The notes below the pieces were generated by a model that saw only the letters and a list, made by a program, of their open reading frames with translations, did not search any database and was not told the origin of the DNA. The translations under genes were made by a program, and so were the position numbers. A stretch of 64,000 nucleotides of DNA, from the NCBI RefSeq assembly GCF_000696095.1, contig NZ_BAYX01000002.1, positions 434,001 through 498,000 of the forward strand. Reading direction: 5' to 3'. This stretch comes from Rhizobium rhizogenes NBRC 13257 (GTDB lineage: Bacteria; Pseudomonadota; Alphaproteobacteria; Rhizobiales; Rhizobiaceae). Of this stretch, positions 35,787-43,967 are shown piece by piece. The number at the start of each line of letters is the position of its first letter. Position 1 is the stretch's first letter.

Positions 35787-36224
35787 TCATTGTGTGATGG
35801 ATTTCAGCGCGTGCAGCGCCAGGATGTAACTGTGAGGCCCGAAACCGCAGATCATGCCCTTGGCGGCGGGCGCGATCATCGATTTGTGCCGGAATTCTTC
35901 GCGTGCGTGGATGTTGGAAATATGAACCTCCACCACTGGAACCGAGATGGCTCGGATTGCATCATGAAGCGCGATCGACGTATGGCCGTAGGCTCCAGGA
36001 TTGATCGCGACGCCGACGGCAGTGTCGCCGGCTTCGTGCATCCAATCGATCAGCACGCCCTCATGATTACTTTGGCGGAAATCGATGACGAAGCCCAGAC
36101 TTTCGCCCACGGACTTACAATCGGCTTCGATATCCTTGAGTGTCTTGCCGCCATAGATGCCCGGCTCGCGCTTGCCAAGGGCATTCAAATTGGGTCCGTT
36201 CAGGACGAAAATGGTTTGCGCCAT
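35787..36224 (-). CDS. aroQ: 3-dehydroquinate dehydratase, type II
   Basis: A 145-residue type II dehydroquinase, the third step of the shikimate pathway. It starts MAQTIFVLNGPNLNALGKRE with the catalytic Tyr24 in GIYGG, an INPGAYGHTS substrate loop near 75-84 and the general-acid His in VHISNIHAREEFR. The open frame extends upstream but the ATG at 36224 gives the family N-terminus. It is the first gene of the aroQ-accB-accC-aat unit; the 211 bases before it should hold the operon promoter. Confidence 0.97.
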   Translation of the reverse strand: MAQTIFVLNGPNLNALGKREPGIYGGKTLKDIEADCKSVGESLGFVIDFRQSNHEGVLIDWMHEAGDTAVGVAINPGAYGHTSIALHDAIRAISVPVVEVHISNIHAREEFRHKSMIAPAAKGMICGFGPHSYILALHALKSITQ

Positions 36225-36435
36225 CAGAGGTTCCGTCAAAGTGCAGCGCAACCTATAGACTCCCGAGGGCCTAGAGGAAAGCCCCCAGATAAGAGGGTGT
36301 GCATGTCTGATGTGGAAACGCCCCGATTTTGGCGATTTTGCGCTCAATTCGGAAGCGGTTCGGTTTCGTGAAGGCCCGAGCGTCCTTCAGCATGCTGCCT
36401 GCCTGAGGTCGCTCGGGATGGTCAGGCCAATTGGT

Positions 36436-37203
36436 TCAGCAGGTGGTCTTGCCGCAACTGCGGACATTGGCAATCTTCTGCTGGATGGCCTCCAGGCCAA
36501 TGGCGCCCGAGATCGTCTCGTTGCCGATGACATAGGCCGGCGTACCGGTGACGTTGAGATCGGTGGCGAGCTGGTAGGTGGCCTTGACCGAATCGGTGTT
36601 CGGGCTCTTGGCCATCTCGGCGCGGATCGCTGCCTCGTTGACGCCGAGCGAACCCGCGACTTCAATGGCGCTGTCTTCCGATGCTCGGCCGTCGCTGCCC
36701 AGCAGGGCGCGATGGAATGCGGCATATTTCTCAGGCGCGAGCTTTCGGAAAGCATCGGAGACCCTTGATGCCGCAACGGAATCCGGTCCGAGGATCGGGA
36801 ATTCCTTCAGCACGAAGCGCACGTTCGTGTCCTGCTTCAGCAGGGTATCCATGTCGCCAAGCGCGTGGCGGCAATAGGTGCAATTATAGTCGAAGAACTC
36901 GACGACGGTGATGTCGCCCTTCGGATTGCCGATCGAGACATCGTTCTTGGAGTTGAAGATGGCGTCCTTGTTCTGGGTGACTGCCTGGCTCGACTGGGCG
37001 AGGCGCGCTGCCTCCTGTTTCTTCTCAAGCGCCGCCTGTGCATCCAGCAGGACTTCCGGGTGCTCGACGAGATACTCCTTGATGAATTCCCCGAACTCCT
37101 TCTTCTGCTGATCATCCAGCGCGGCGGCGGGCTGGACGAAGGCGAGCGATGCGGCAATGGCGACCGCCGAAACCGTCAGCAGGGTTTTCGAAAAAAGGGT
37201 CAT
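36436..37203 (-). CDS. DsbA-family thiol-disulfide oxidoreductase
   Basis: A 255-residue periplasmic thioredoxin-fold protein. A signal peptide (about 1-28, ending PAAA) is followed by a charged helical linker (about 30-80) and a DsbA-like domain with the active site Cys108-Thr-Tyr-Cys111 (FFDYNCTYCRHAL) and a cis-proline loop TGTPAYVIG near 218-226. It resembles the DsbA/ScsC/BdbD group with an N-terminal helical extension. Two more cysteines lie at the C-terminus (SCGKTTC). Whether it oxidises or isomerises disulfides cannot be told. Confidence 0.88.
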   Translation of the reverse strand: MTLFSKTLLTVSAVAIAASLAFVQPAAALDDQQKKEFGEFIKEYLVEHPEVLLDAQAALEKKQEAARLAQSSQAVTQNKDAIFNSKNDVSIGNPKGDITVVEFFDYNCTYCRHALGDMDTLLKQDTNVRFVLKEFPILGPDSVAASRVSDAFRKLAPEKYAAFHRALLGSDGRASEDSAIEVAGSLGVNEAAIRAEMAKSPNTDSVKATYQLATDLNVTGTPAYVIGNETISGAIGLEAIQQKIANVRSCGKTTC

Positions 37204-37398
37204 TGGGTCCTCGTTAGAGTCGATGCTAAGACTTCATCGTCGCGTGCGACATAGCACCGGCAGGTTAAAGTCTGCAAATAGGTATCGGCAATTTACGGTG
37301 CATGCTTATTTCCAGAAACAGGAATTTTCACGGCGAAGCCGCAATCGCGGGATTGTGAACAGGCCGATATTGCGGCAATTGTCACACGCCAATCCGAT

Positions 37399-38574
37399 AT
37401 GAAGAGAGAATTGACCTTGTTTTCCCTATCCAAACGCAGCGATGTCGAACCCTTCCATGCCATGGACGTGCTGGCGGAGGCGACGCGACGCCGGCAGGCG
37501 GGGCACGCGGTCATCTCCATGGCCGTCGGCCAGCCGTCGCATCCTACACCTCGCGCAGCGCTTGAGGCGGCACGCACGGCGCTCGATCATGGCCGCATCG
37601 GCTATACCGATGCGCTCGGCACGCTCGCGCTGAAGCAGGCGCTCGCCGGCCATTACCGGACGCGGCATGGGCTGGAGATCGATCCCGCGCGGATCGCCAT
37701 TACCACCGGTTCCTCGGCCGGCTTCAATCTCGCATTCCTGACGCTGTTCGATCCCGGCGACAGTGTGGCAATCGCCCGACCCGGCTATCCGGCCTATCGC
37801 AACATCCTTGCCGCCCTCGGGCTCGATGTCGTCGAGGTGCCTGTCACGGCCGAGACGCAATTCACGCTGACGCCGGAGAGCCTGGAGGCGGCGCAGGTGG
37901 CCAGCGGCAAGCGGCTGAAGGGCGTGCTGCTCGCAAGCCCCGCCAACCCGACCGGTACGGTGACGGGCAGGGCGGCGCTGAAGGCGCTTGCCGATTATTG
38001 CGCCGATCGCTCGATCGCATTCATCTCCGACGAGATCTATCACGGCCTGACCTTCGTCGGCGAGGAGACGAGCGCGCTGGAACTGACCGACGAGGCGATC
38101 GTCATCAATTCCTTTTCGAAATACTATTGCATGACCGGCTGGCGCATCGGCTGGATGGTGCTGCCGGAGCGGCTGGTGCGACCCGTCGAGCGCGTCGCCC
38201 AAAGCCTTTACATCTCGGCGCCGGAACTGTCGCAGATTGCTGCCACGGCAGCGCTCGGGGCAGGGGCCGAGCTGGACACCTATCGCGAAAGCTATCGCCG
38301 CAACCGCGATTTCCTGACGCAGCGCCTGCCCGAAATTGGCTTCTCCATCGCCTCGCCGATGGATGGCGCCTTCTACGCCTATGTCGACGTGACCAGGTTT
38401 ACCAACGACAGCATGGCCTTTGCCCGCAAGATGCTGGCAGACATCAACGTCGCCGCCACGCCCGGCCTCGATTTCGATCCGATCGAGGGACACCGTGCGA
38501 TGCGCCTATCCTATGCCGGCTCGAATGCGGAGATCGAGGAAGCCGTGGAACGCATGGCGGCCTGGCTGAAATAG
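37399..38574 (+). CDS. Aminotransferase class I/II (PLP-dependent)
   Basis: A 391-residue fold-type I aminotransferase. Visible elements: SMAVGQPSHPTPRAAL near 41-56, YTDALGTLALKQALAGHY, the PANPTG substrate motif near 186-191, SDEIYHGLTF near 211-220 and the Schiff-base lysine in NSFSKYYCMTGWRIGW near 236-251. The style is that of the broad aspartate/alanine-type aminotransferase group; the substrate cannot be stated. It is divergent from the DsbA-like gene and convergent with rne. Confidence 0.9.
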   Translation: MKRELTLFSLSKRSDVEPFHAMDVLAEATRRRQAGHAVISMAVGQPSHPTPRAALEAARTALDHGRIGYTDALGTLALKQALAGHYRTRHGLEIDPARIAITTGSSAGFNLAFLTLFDPGDSVAIARPGYPAYRNILAALGLDVVEVPVTAETQFTLTPESLEAAQVASGKRLKGVLLASPANPTGTVTGRAALKALADYCADRSIAFISDEIYHGLTFVGEETSALELTDEAIVINSFSKYYCMTGWRIGWMVLPERLVRPVERVAQSLYISAPELSQIAATAALGAGAELDTYRESYRRNRDFLTQRLPEIGFSIASPMDGAFYAYVDVTRFTNDSMAFARKMLADINVAATPGLDFDPIEGHRAMRLSYAGSNAEIEEAVERMAAWLK

Positions 38575-38671
38575 AATCCTATATCAGTCACTTGCGATGG
38601 GTTTTGAAGGTATTTCAGGAAGCTCTTGAATCAAACTGTGAGGAGCGGGAGGCCCGCCAATCGGGCCGCAT

Positions 38672-38697
38672 CGCCCTTCGACAAGTTCAGGGTGAGG
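38672..38697. repeat. REP-like inverted repeat, left arm
   Basis: A 26-bp arm beginning CGCCCTTCGACAAG and ending GGTGAGG. It is complementary to 38806-38831 at 25 of 26 positions. This word type is common as dispersed intergenic palindromes in rhizobia and relatives (from memory). Confidence 0.8.
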
Positions 38698-38805
38698 CTG
38701 GGAGAGTGTTCTGGCTTGTCCAAAAGAGCTTCATTTCCAAGCTTGAAGATCAGCAGTCACCTGAGCTTGAAGGTTAGCCCGTCGCCCTCAGCTCGAAAGA
38801 CTAAC

Positions 38806-38831
38806 CCTCACCCTGAACCTGTCGAAGGGCG
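38806..38831. repeat. REP-like inverted repeat, right arm
   Basis: The partner of 38672-38697, in inverted orientation with one mismatch, 108 bases away. The DNA between the arms also holds two similar GAGCT(T/C)GAA words (38763 and 38789), so the element may be a pair of small repeat units forming a long hairpin, perhaps a mobilisable REP doublet. Confidence 0.8.
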
Positions 38832-38870
38832 AGGGCGGGTTTGGGAAAAGAGCAGTCTTTCAAAACAAAA

Positions 38871-38901
38871 AACCGGCCGTGTCACCACGGCCGGTTTTTT
38901 T
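38871..38901. terminator. Bidirectional terminator between the aminotransferase and rne
   Basis: AACCGGCCGTG at 38871-38881 pairs perfectly with CACGGCCGGTT at 38886-38896 around TCAC; T-runs follow on both strands. It lies 23 bases after the rne stop. Confidence 0.88.
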
Positions 38902-38923
38902 AATTCGTTCCGAACAGCAGCGT

Positions 38924-41806
38924 TCAGAAGAAGCCGCGGCGCTGCCACCAGCCAGCCTTCTTCGGCTTGCCGTCGCTATCAGTGCCCTCGTTGGTGCGGG
39001 TGGACTTGACCACCGGCTCGGAGGAGGAAGAGACGTTCGATTCGCGGTTGGCACGTGCCGGCTTGGCCGCTTCTGGTTCCGCGGCTACGACCGGTTCGGC
39101 CGGGGTGTCGAGAGCGACTGCGATTTCGGTAACCGTTTCAGCTTCGGCGTCAGCGACAGGTGCGGCTTCGACAACTGGAGCTTCAACAGGCGATGCTTCC
39201 GCCTTCGGCTTGCGACGGCTGCGGCTCTTGGCGGGCTTTACGTCTTCGGTGACGGTGGATGCCGTTTCGACAGCGGCCATGGCCGGCTGGCTTTCGACGG
39301 CAGCTTCGCCTTCGGCGATGACGATTTCGGCGACTGTCACAGCGACGTCGTTTTCGCCATCATCCTCACCGTCAGCGCCTTCGTCGGAACCGGATTCTTC
39401 GCCGGCAGCCAATTCATTGCCTTCGCCTTCGCCATCACGATTGCGGCGACCACCACGCTTGCCACGGCGGCGGCGCTTGCGCTTCTGCTGAGCGTCTTCG
39501 TCGCTGCCGGAAACGGCCGAGACTTCACTGTTCTCGTTGTTATCGTCCTCGTCGCCTTCATCTCCATCCTCATCGCCGTCTTCGGCGGAGGTGTCTCCGG
39601 GCTGGGAGGCTGTCTGGACTTCGTTGCCGCGACCACCGCGACGACGGCGGCGGCGCTTGCGCTTGCGGTTGCCGTCATTGGTCTCGGAAGACCGGGCAAC
39701 GGGCGCCTGCTCGACGCTGGCTGCCTTTTCTTCCAGTTCTTCGTCTTCGTCCTCATCGGCCTCGATGACGATATCGTCGTCATCATCCTCCGGAATGGCG
39801 GCGAAGTTGAACAGGGTTTCGATCTTCACCGGATTTTCCACCGGCTCGCCACGGTCGATCGCGAAATGCTGTGCACCGACGGCATTGTCTGCGCCGATGA
39901 TGATGGCAACGCCGAAGCGGCTCTCATAATCGACGATCGTCTGACGCTTGTGGTTGAGCAGGTAAAGCGCGATTTCAGGCGTCGTGCGGACGGTGATGTC
40001 GTGCGTCGTGTTCTTGAGCAGATACTCTTCGATCCCGCGCAGAACATGCAGCGCGACCGAGGACTGCGAGCGCACATGGCCGGAGCCGCCGCAATGCGAG
40101 CAGACCTGCGTGGTGCTTTCCAGAACCGATGCACGGATACGCTGGCGCGACATTTCCAGAAGACCGAAATGCGAGATGCGGCCGACCTGGATGCGGGCGC
40201 GGTCGTTCTTCAGGCATTCCTTCAGCTTCTTCTCGACAGCGCGGTTGTTGCGCTTCTCTTCCATGTCGATGAAGTCGATGACGATCAGGCCTGCAAGGTC
40301 GCGCAGGCGAAGCTGGCGAGCCACTTCATCGGCGGCTTCGAGGTTGGTCTGAAGCGCCGTATCCTCGATCGAATGTTCGCGGGTCGAGCGGCCGGAGTTG
40401 ACGTCGATCGAAACCAGCGCTTCCGTCTGGTTCATGATCAGGTAACCGCCGGACTTCAGCGTGACCTGCGGCTGCAGCATGCGGTCAAGCTGCGCCTCGA
40501 TGCCGGAGCGGGAGAAGATCGGGTGGATGTCGCGATAGGGCTGAACCACCTTGGCATGGCTCGGCATCAGCATCTTCATGAAGTCTTTTGCTTCACGGTA
40601 GCCTTCCTCGCCGGAGACGATGACTTCGCTGATGTCCTTGTTGTAGAGGTCGCGGATCGAGCGCTTGATCAGGCTGCCTTCTTCATAGACGAGGCAGGGA
40701 GCGGTCGAAGCGAGCGTCAACGTACGGACGTTTTCCCACAGGCGCATCAGATATTCGAAGTCGCGCTTGACTTCGACCTTGGTGCGGTTAGCGCCAGCGG
40801 TACGCAGGATGACGCCCATGCCCAACGGCACTTCGAGCATCTTTGCGATTTCCTTGAGGCGCTTGCGGTCCTGCGGATTGGTGATCTTGCGGGAAATGCC
40901 GCCGCCGCGCGCCGTGTTCGGCATCAGAACCGAATAGCGGCCGGCAAGCGACAGATAGGTGGTGAGAGCCGCACCCTTGTTGCCACGCTCTTCCTTGGCA
41001 ACCTGCACCAGCAGGATCTGCCGGCGCTTGATGACTTCCTGGATGCGATACTGCTTGCGCGGCTTGCGCTGCACACGGTCCGGAACCTCTTCCATCGCGT
41101 CTTCGGCGCCGACGGATTCGATCACTTCCTCTTCATGGTCGTGATCATCATCGTCGTCATCATCATGACGGCGCTTGGAAACGTCGACATCTTCGGAGAT
41201 CGAGTCGGTTTCGACCATCGCGGCCATTTCGCCGGAGGGGCCTTCCTCGTCTTCGCCGGGAGCATCGACCTTTGCCTCGGCAACGGGCGCGTCGTCGGCA
41301 GGAGTTTCCGCGACCACTTTCTTGCGGCTGCGGCGCGGCTTGGCCTTCTTGACCGGAGCTTCCGCTTCTTCGGCAGGAGCAGTTGCCTCGAGGGCAGGGG
41401 CTTCTTCCGCGATGGCGGCTGGGGCTTCATCCTTCTCAACGATGCCGATATCCGGCTGGTCCTGCTGCGAAAGATCGAGCGCCGTTTCGACGTGCTCGAC
41501 GTCGTCGTCGCGGCGATGCTCTTCGGCTTCCGCCCTCAAGAGCGCCTGCCGGTCGGCGAGCGGAATCTGGTAATAGTCGGGATGGATTTCGGCAAAGGCC
41601 AGGAAGCCGTGCCGGTTGCCGCCGTAATCCACGAAAGCAGCCTGTAGCGAGGGTTCTACCCTGGTTACCTTGGCGAGATAGATGTTGCCGCGGATTTGCT
41701 TCTTGTGCTGCGACTCGAAGTCAAATTCTTCTATGCGGTTCCCGCGAACGACAACAACGCGCGTCTCTTCCTCGTGAGACGCGTCGATAAGCATTTTGTC
41801 TGCCAT
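38924..41806 (-). CDS. rne: Ribonuclease E
   Basis: Endoribonuclease and scaffold of the RNA degradosome. The 960-residue product has an S1 domain interrupted by a long acidic insertion (about 95-255, with seven Asp at 215-221), typical of alphaproteobacterial RNase E. The catalytic metal site is SIDVNSGR (Asp468) and VIDFIDMEEKRNN (Asp511), and the zinc-link is CSHCGG (Cys569, Cys572). The C-terminal third is low-complexity with alternating acidic and Arg/Lys-rich blocks (for example RKRKRRRRRR), the RNA- and partner-binding part. The ATG at 41806 has a GAGGAGC site upstream; expression may be autoregulated through the leader. Confidence 0.97.
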   Translation of the reverse strand: MADKMLIDASHEEETRVVVVRGNRIEEFDFESQHKKQIRGNIYLAKVTRVEPSLQAAFVDYGGNRHGFLAFAEIHPDYYQIPLADRQALLRAEAEEHRRDDDVEHVETALDLSQQDQPDIGIVEKDEAPAAIAEEAPALEATAPAEEAEAPVKKAKPRRSRKKVVAETPADDAPVAEAKVDAPGEDEEGPSGEMAAMVETDSISEDVDVSKRRHDDDDDDDHDHEEEVIESVGAEDAMEEVPDRVQRKPRKQYRIQEVIKRRQILLVQVAKEERGNKGAALTTYLSLAGRYSVLMPNTARGGGISRKITNPQDRKRLKEIAKMLEVPLGMGVILRTAGANRTKVEVKRDFEYLMRLWENVRTLTLASTAPCLVYEEGSLIKRSIRDLYNKDISEVIVSGEEGYREAKDFMKMLMPSHAKVVQPYRDIHPIFSRSGIEAQLDRMLQPQVTLKSGGYLIMNQTEALVSIDVNSGRSTREHSIEDTALQTNLEAADEVARQLRLRDLAGLIVIDFIDMEEKRNNRAVEKKLKECLKNDRARIQVGRISHFGLLEMSRQRIRASVLESTTQVCSHCGGSGHVRSQSSVALHVLRGIEEYLLKNTTHDITVRTTPEIALYLLNHKRQTIVDYESRFGVAIIIGADNAVGAQHFAIDRGEPVENPVKIETLFNFAAIPEDDDDDIVIEADEDEDEELEEKAASVEQAPVARSSETNDGNRKRKRRRRRRGGRGNEVQTASQPGDTSAEDGDEDGDEGDEDDNNENSEVSAVSGSDEDAQQKRKRRRRGKRGGRRNRDGEGEGNELAAGEESGSDEGADGEDDGENDVAVTVAEIVIAEGEAAVESQPAMAAVETASTVTEDVKPAKSRSRRKPKAEASPVEAPVVEAAPVADAEAETVTEIAVALDTPAEPVVAAEPEAAKPARANRESNVSSSSEPVVKSTRTNEGTDSDGKPKKAGWWQRRGFF

Positions 41807-42490
41807 GAAAGTTGTGCTCCTCGGCGCCGGCATGCGGAAAGGGTCCGGCCTGTCATTGAGACAGGCTGGATGCAATCCACCACTGCTGCACCGGATAATG
41901 AAAGTCGCGATTGGTTGTTTTGCGATGACAACAGCCAGACAGCAGCCGGGACGTTAGTTCCCCGGGGTCTGTTCACTTCTTGAGAAAGCTGCTGCGGTAA
42001 CATCCGTAACCAAGCGAGATCGACAATGCCTTAGACCCACAATCGGGTCCGATGAATGTGCTCTCTAAAGAGCGTTTGGTGGCTATCCACCGATGAATTT
42101 CCCGCGCAAAACCGGAAACCCAGATATCCAGTATGGGGGTAGAAGCACTGGAGACGGCGGATGACGGCCGCGGATGGCGCCTAGTACTCTAAGGCGGCTG
42201 CCTTTGCGGCGACTCTATCCCGTCAACACTTATACCCTAATATGCGTTGTATGTTTTATCTGTCACAATAGCAAGGGGAAAGCCAAGTATGCCATAATAT
42301 TGATGGATTCGTCGGATGATGAAGGTGCGGAGACTGCGTTTCCGATTCCTCAACCGGCGCGCGTCACATCACAAATATCGCGCCACCGATGGCTTTCGCG
42401 TCGTTTTGGGACTTCAAAAACAACGTCGGAATCAATATGGGGCGCGACGGACAGTTGTTAAAGGGATAGCGGCATGCAGCGGAGAGTGGC
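41807..42490. other. Long divergent spacer between rne and amiC
   Basis: About 684 bases without a supported gene. The left part should be the 5' leader of rne: on that strand it contains a perfect 7-bp hairpin (41848-41866, GCCTGTC/GACAGGC) and a GC palindrome close to the ribosome site, consistent with a structured leader, which in E. coli mediates rne autoregulation. The right part (about 42220-42320) is AT-richer and probably holds the amiC promoter. Short plus-strand open frames there show no family pattern. Confidence 0.5.
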
Positions 42491-43705
42491 TTGAGGGCCT
42501 TGCGAATTGCATTAGCGGCTTTCGCTGTGACGGCTCTTTCAGTCGTTTCGCCGCTTGCGGCGGCTAAGGCCGCTGCCGATCCTGTGCTTGCCTATGGTGC
42601 CCGCATTGCCGGAGATGATGCTCGCAGCCGCATCGTCATCGACATGGACCGCGAGCCAAGCTTTTCCGTGCACTATCTCGACAACCCCGTGCGCGTCGTC
42701 ATCGATCTTCCGGCAACCGCCTTTGGCTTTCCGGCTGCCGACCTGAAGCCGGTCGGTCTCTTCAAGGATATCCGCTACGGCACCATGGATCAGGACAGCG
42801 CCCGCATCGTGCTGACGGCAACCAAACCCGTAAAGCTGGTGATGGCCAAGGTGCAGCCCGACGAAAATGGCAAGGGGCATCGTCTTGTACTCGATGCGGA
42901 AATGCTGCCGGCCGGCCAATTCGCGGAACTCGTCAAGCAGCAGAGCTGGACCAATGATGATACCGCCAAGGATGTCGGCCCGGTGGTTCCAATGGAAAAG
43001 CCTGATCCGAGCGTCTTCCTCGTGGCCGTCGATGCGGGCCATGGCGGTATCGACACCGGCGCGACCGCCAGCGATGGTGTCACGCAGGAAAAGGAAATCA
43101 CGCTCGCCTACGCCAAGCTTCTGGCTGACAGGCTGAATGCCCAGCCCGGCATCAAGGCGTTCCTCACGCGCGACAAGGATGAATATCTGTCGCTGTCGCA
43201 ACGGGTGACCATCGCCCGGCAAAACCACGCCTCGCTCTTTATATCCTTGCATGCCGATACGTTGAAACAGAAGGATATTCGCGGCGCGACGGTCTACACC
43301 ATCTCCGACAAGGCGTCCGACAAGCTCGCCAGCGAAGTGGCCGACCGCGAGAACAATTCCGATCAGCTCGCCGGCGCCGAGACACAGACCCAGCCCGCCG
43401 CCGTCGCTGATATCCTCATGGATCTGACCCGGCGAGAGACGCAGGCTTTTTCCATATCCCTGGCGCAGGATGTGCTGACCTCCTTCAACGGCCAGATCGC
43501 CATGATCAACAATCCGCATCGTCACGCCGGATTCCGCGTATTGCAGGCGCCGGACGTGCCTTCCATTCTGCTCGAACTGGGTTTCCTGTCGAACAAGGAC
43601 GACGAGAAGCTGCTGCTCGATCCCGATTGGCGGCAGAAGCTGGTGGGTCAGTTGACCAATGCGGTCAAACAATATCGCGCTTCGATCGTTGCGAATGGCG
43701 GTTAA
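42491..43705 (+). CDS. amiC: N-acetylmuramoyl-L-alanine amidase (AmiC type)
   Basis: Periplasmic zinc amidase that cuts peptide side chains from peptidoglycan at cell division. The 404-residue product has a signal peptide (about 1-29), an AMIN domain (about 31-145) and an Amidase_3 domain (about 175-398) with ligands His184 (DAGHGG), Glu200 (QEKEIT) and His254 (SLHAD) and the catalytic Glu in LLELGFLSN. The frame opens only at 42470 and has no ATG before the signal peptide, so the TTG at 42491, with GGAGAG five bases upstream, is the probable start. mrcA follows 262 bases later. Confidence 0.93.
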   Translation: MRALRIALAAFAVTALSVVSPLAAAKAAADPVLAYGARIAGDDARSRIVIDMDREPSFSVHYLDNPVRVVIDLPATAFGFPAADLKPVGLFKDIRYGTMDQDSARIVLTATKPVKLVMAKVQPDENGKGHRLVLDAEMLPAGQFAELVKQQSWTNDDTAKDVGPVVPMEKPDPSVFLVAVDAGHGGIDTGATASDGVTQEKEITLAYAKLLADRLNAQPGIKAFLTRDKDEYLSLSQRVTIARQNHASLFISLHADTLKQKDIRGATVYTISDKASDKLASEVADRENNSDQLAGAETQTQPAAVADILMDLTRRETQAFSISLAQDVLTSFNGQIAMINNPHRHAGFRVLQAPDVPSILLELGFLSNKDDEKLLLDPDWRQKLVGQLTNAVKQYRASIVANGG

Positions 43706-43967
43706 AAGGGTATGGACGGCGGGCGCGGTTCGTGTCTTCCATGTAACAGCCGCTGCTAATAGGCCGGGATGAAATGGCAAATACCGGCAGGAGCCCTATT
43801 TTGCTCACATTCCCGCCGTTACAGCGAAGTATCGTTAGCCCACGGACGGCATGCACGGCTTTGTGTTGTTGCCGTCTTGCATTAACACCGTCAGCGTGCA
43901 AAACGCCCGTAAATATGCGATGGTTTCGTATATGTGCCGCATGAAGAAGAAGCACCGGTAGCATCAT

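Noticed and set aside
39537-39929. Serine-rich repetitive plus-strand frame suggesting a surface repeat protein
   Set aside because: It is the complement of acidic Asp/Glu codon runs in the RNase E C-terminal region.
38879-41647. 922-codon plus-strand open frame opposite rne
   Set aside because: Antisense to the RNase E gene, including its repetitive acidic regions; the translation is low-complexity without domains.
42174-42461. 95-codon plus-strand frame in the rne-amiC spacer
   Set aside because: No ribosome site, irregular codon use and no domain; it crosses the expected amiC promoter.
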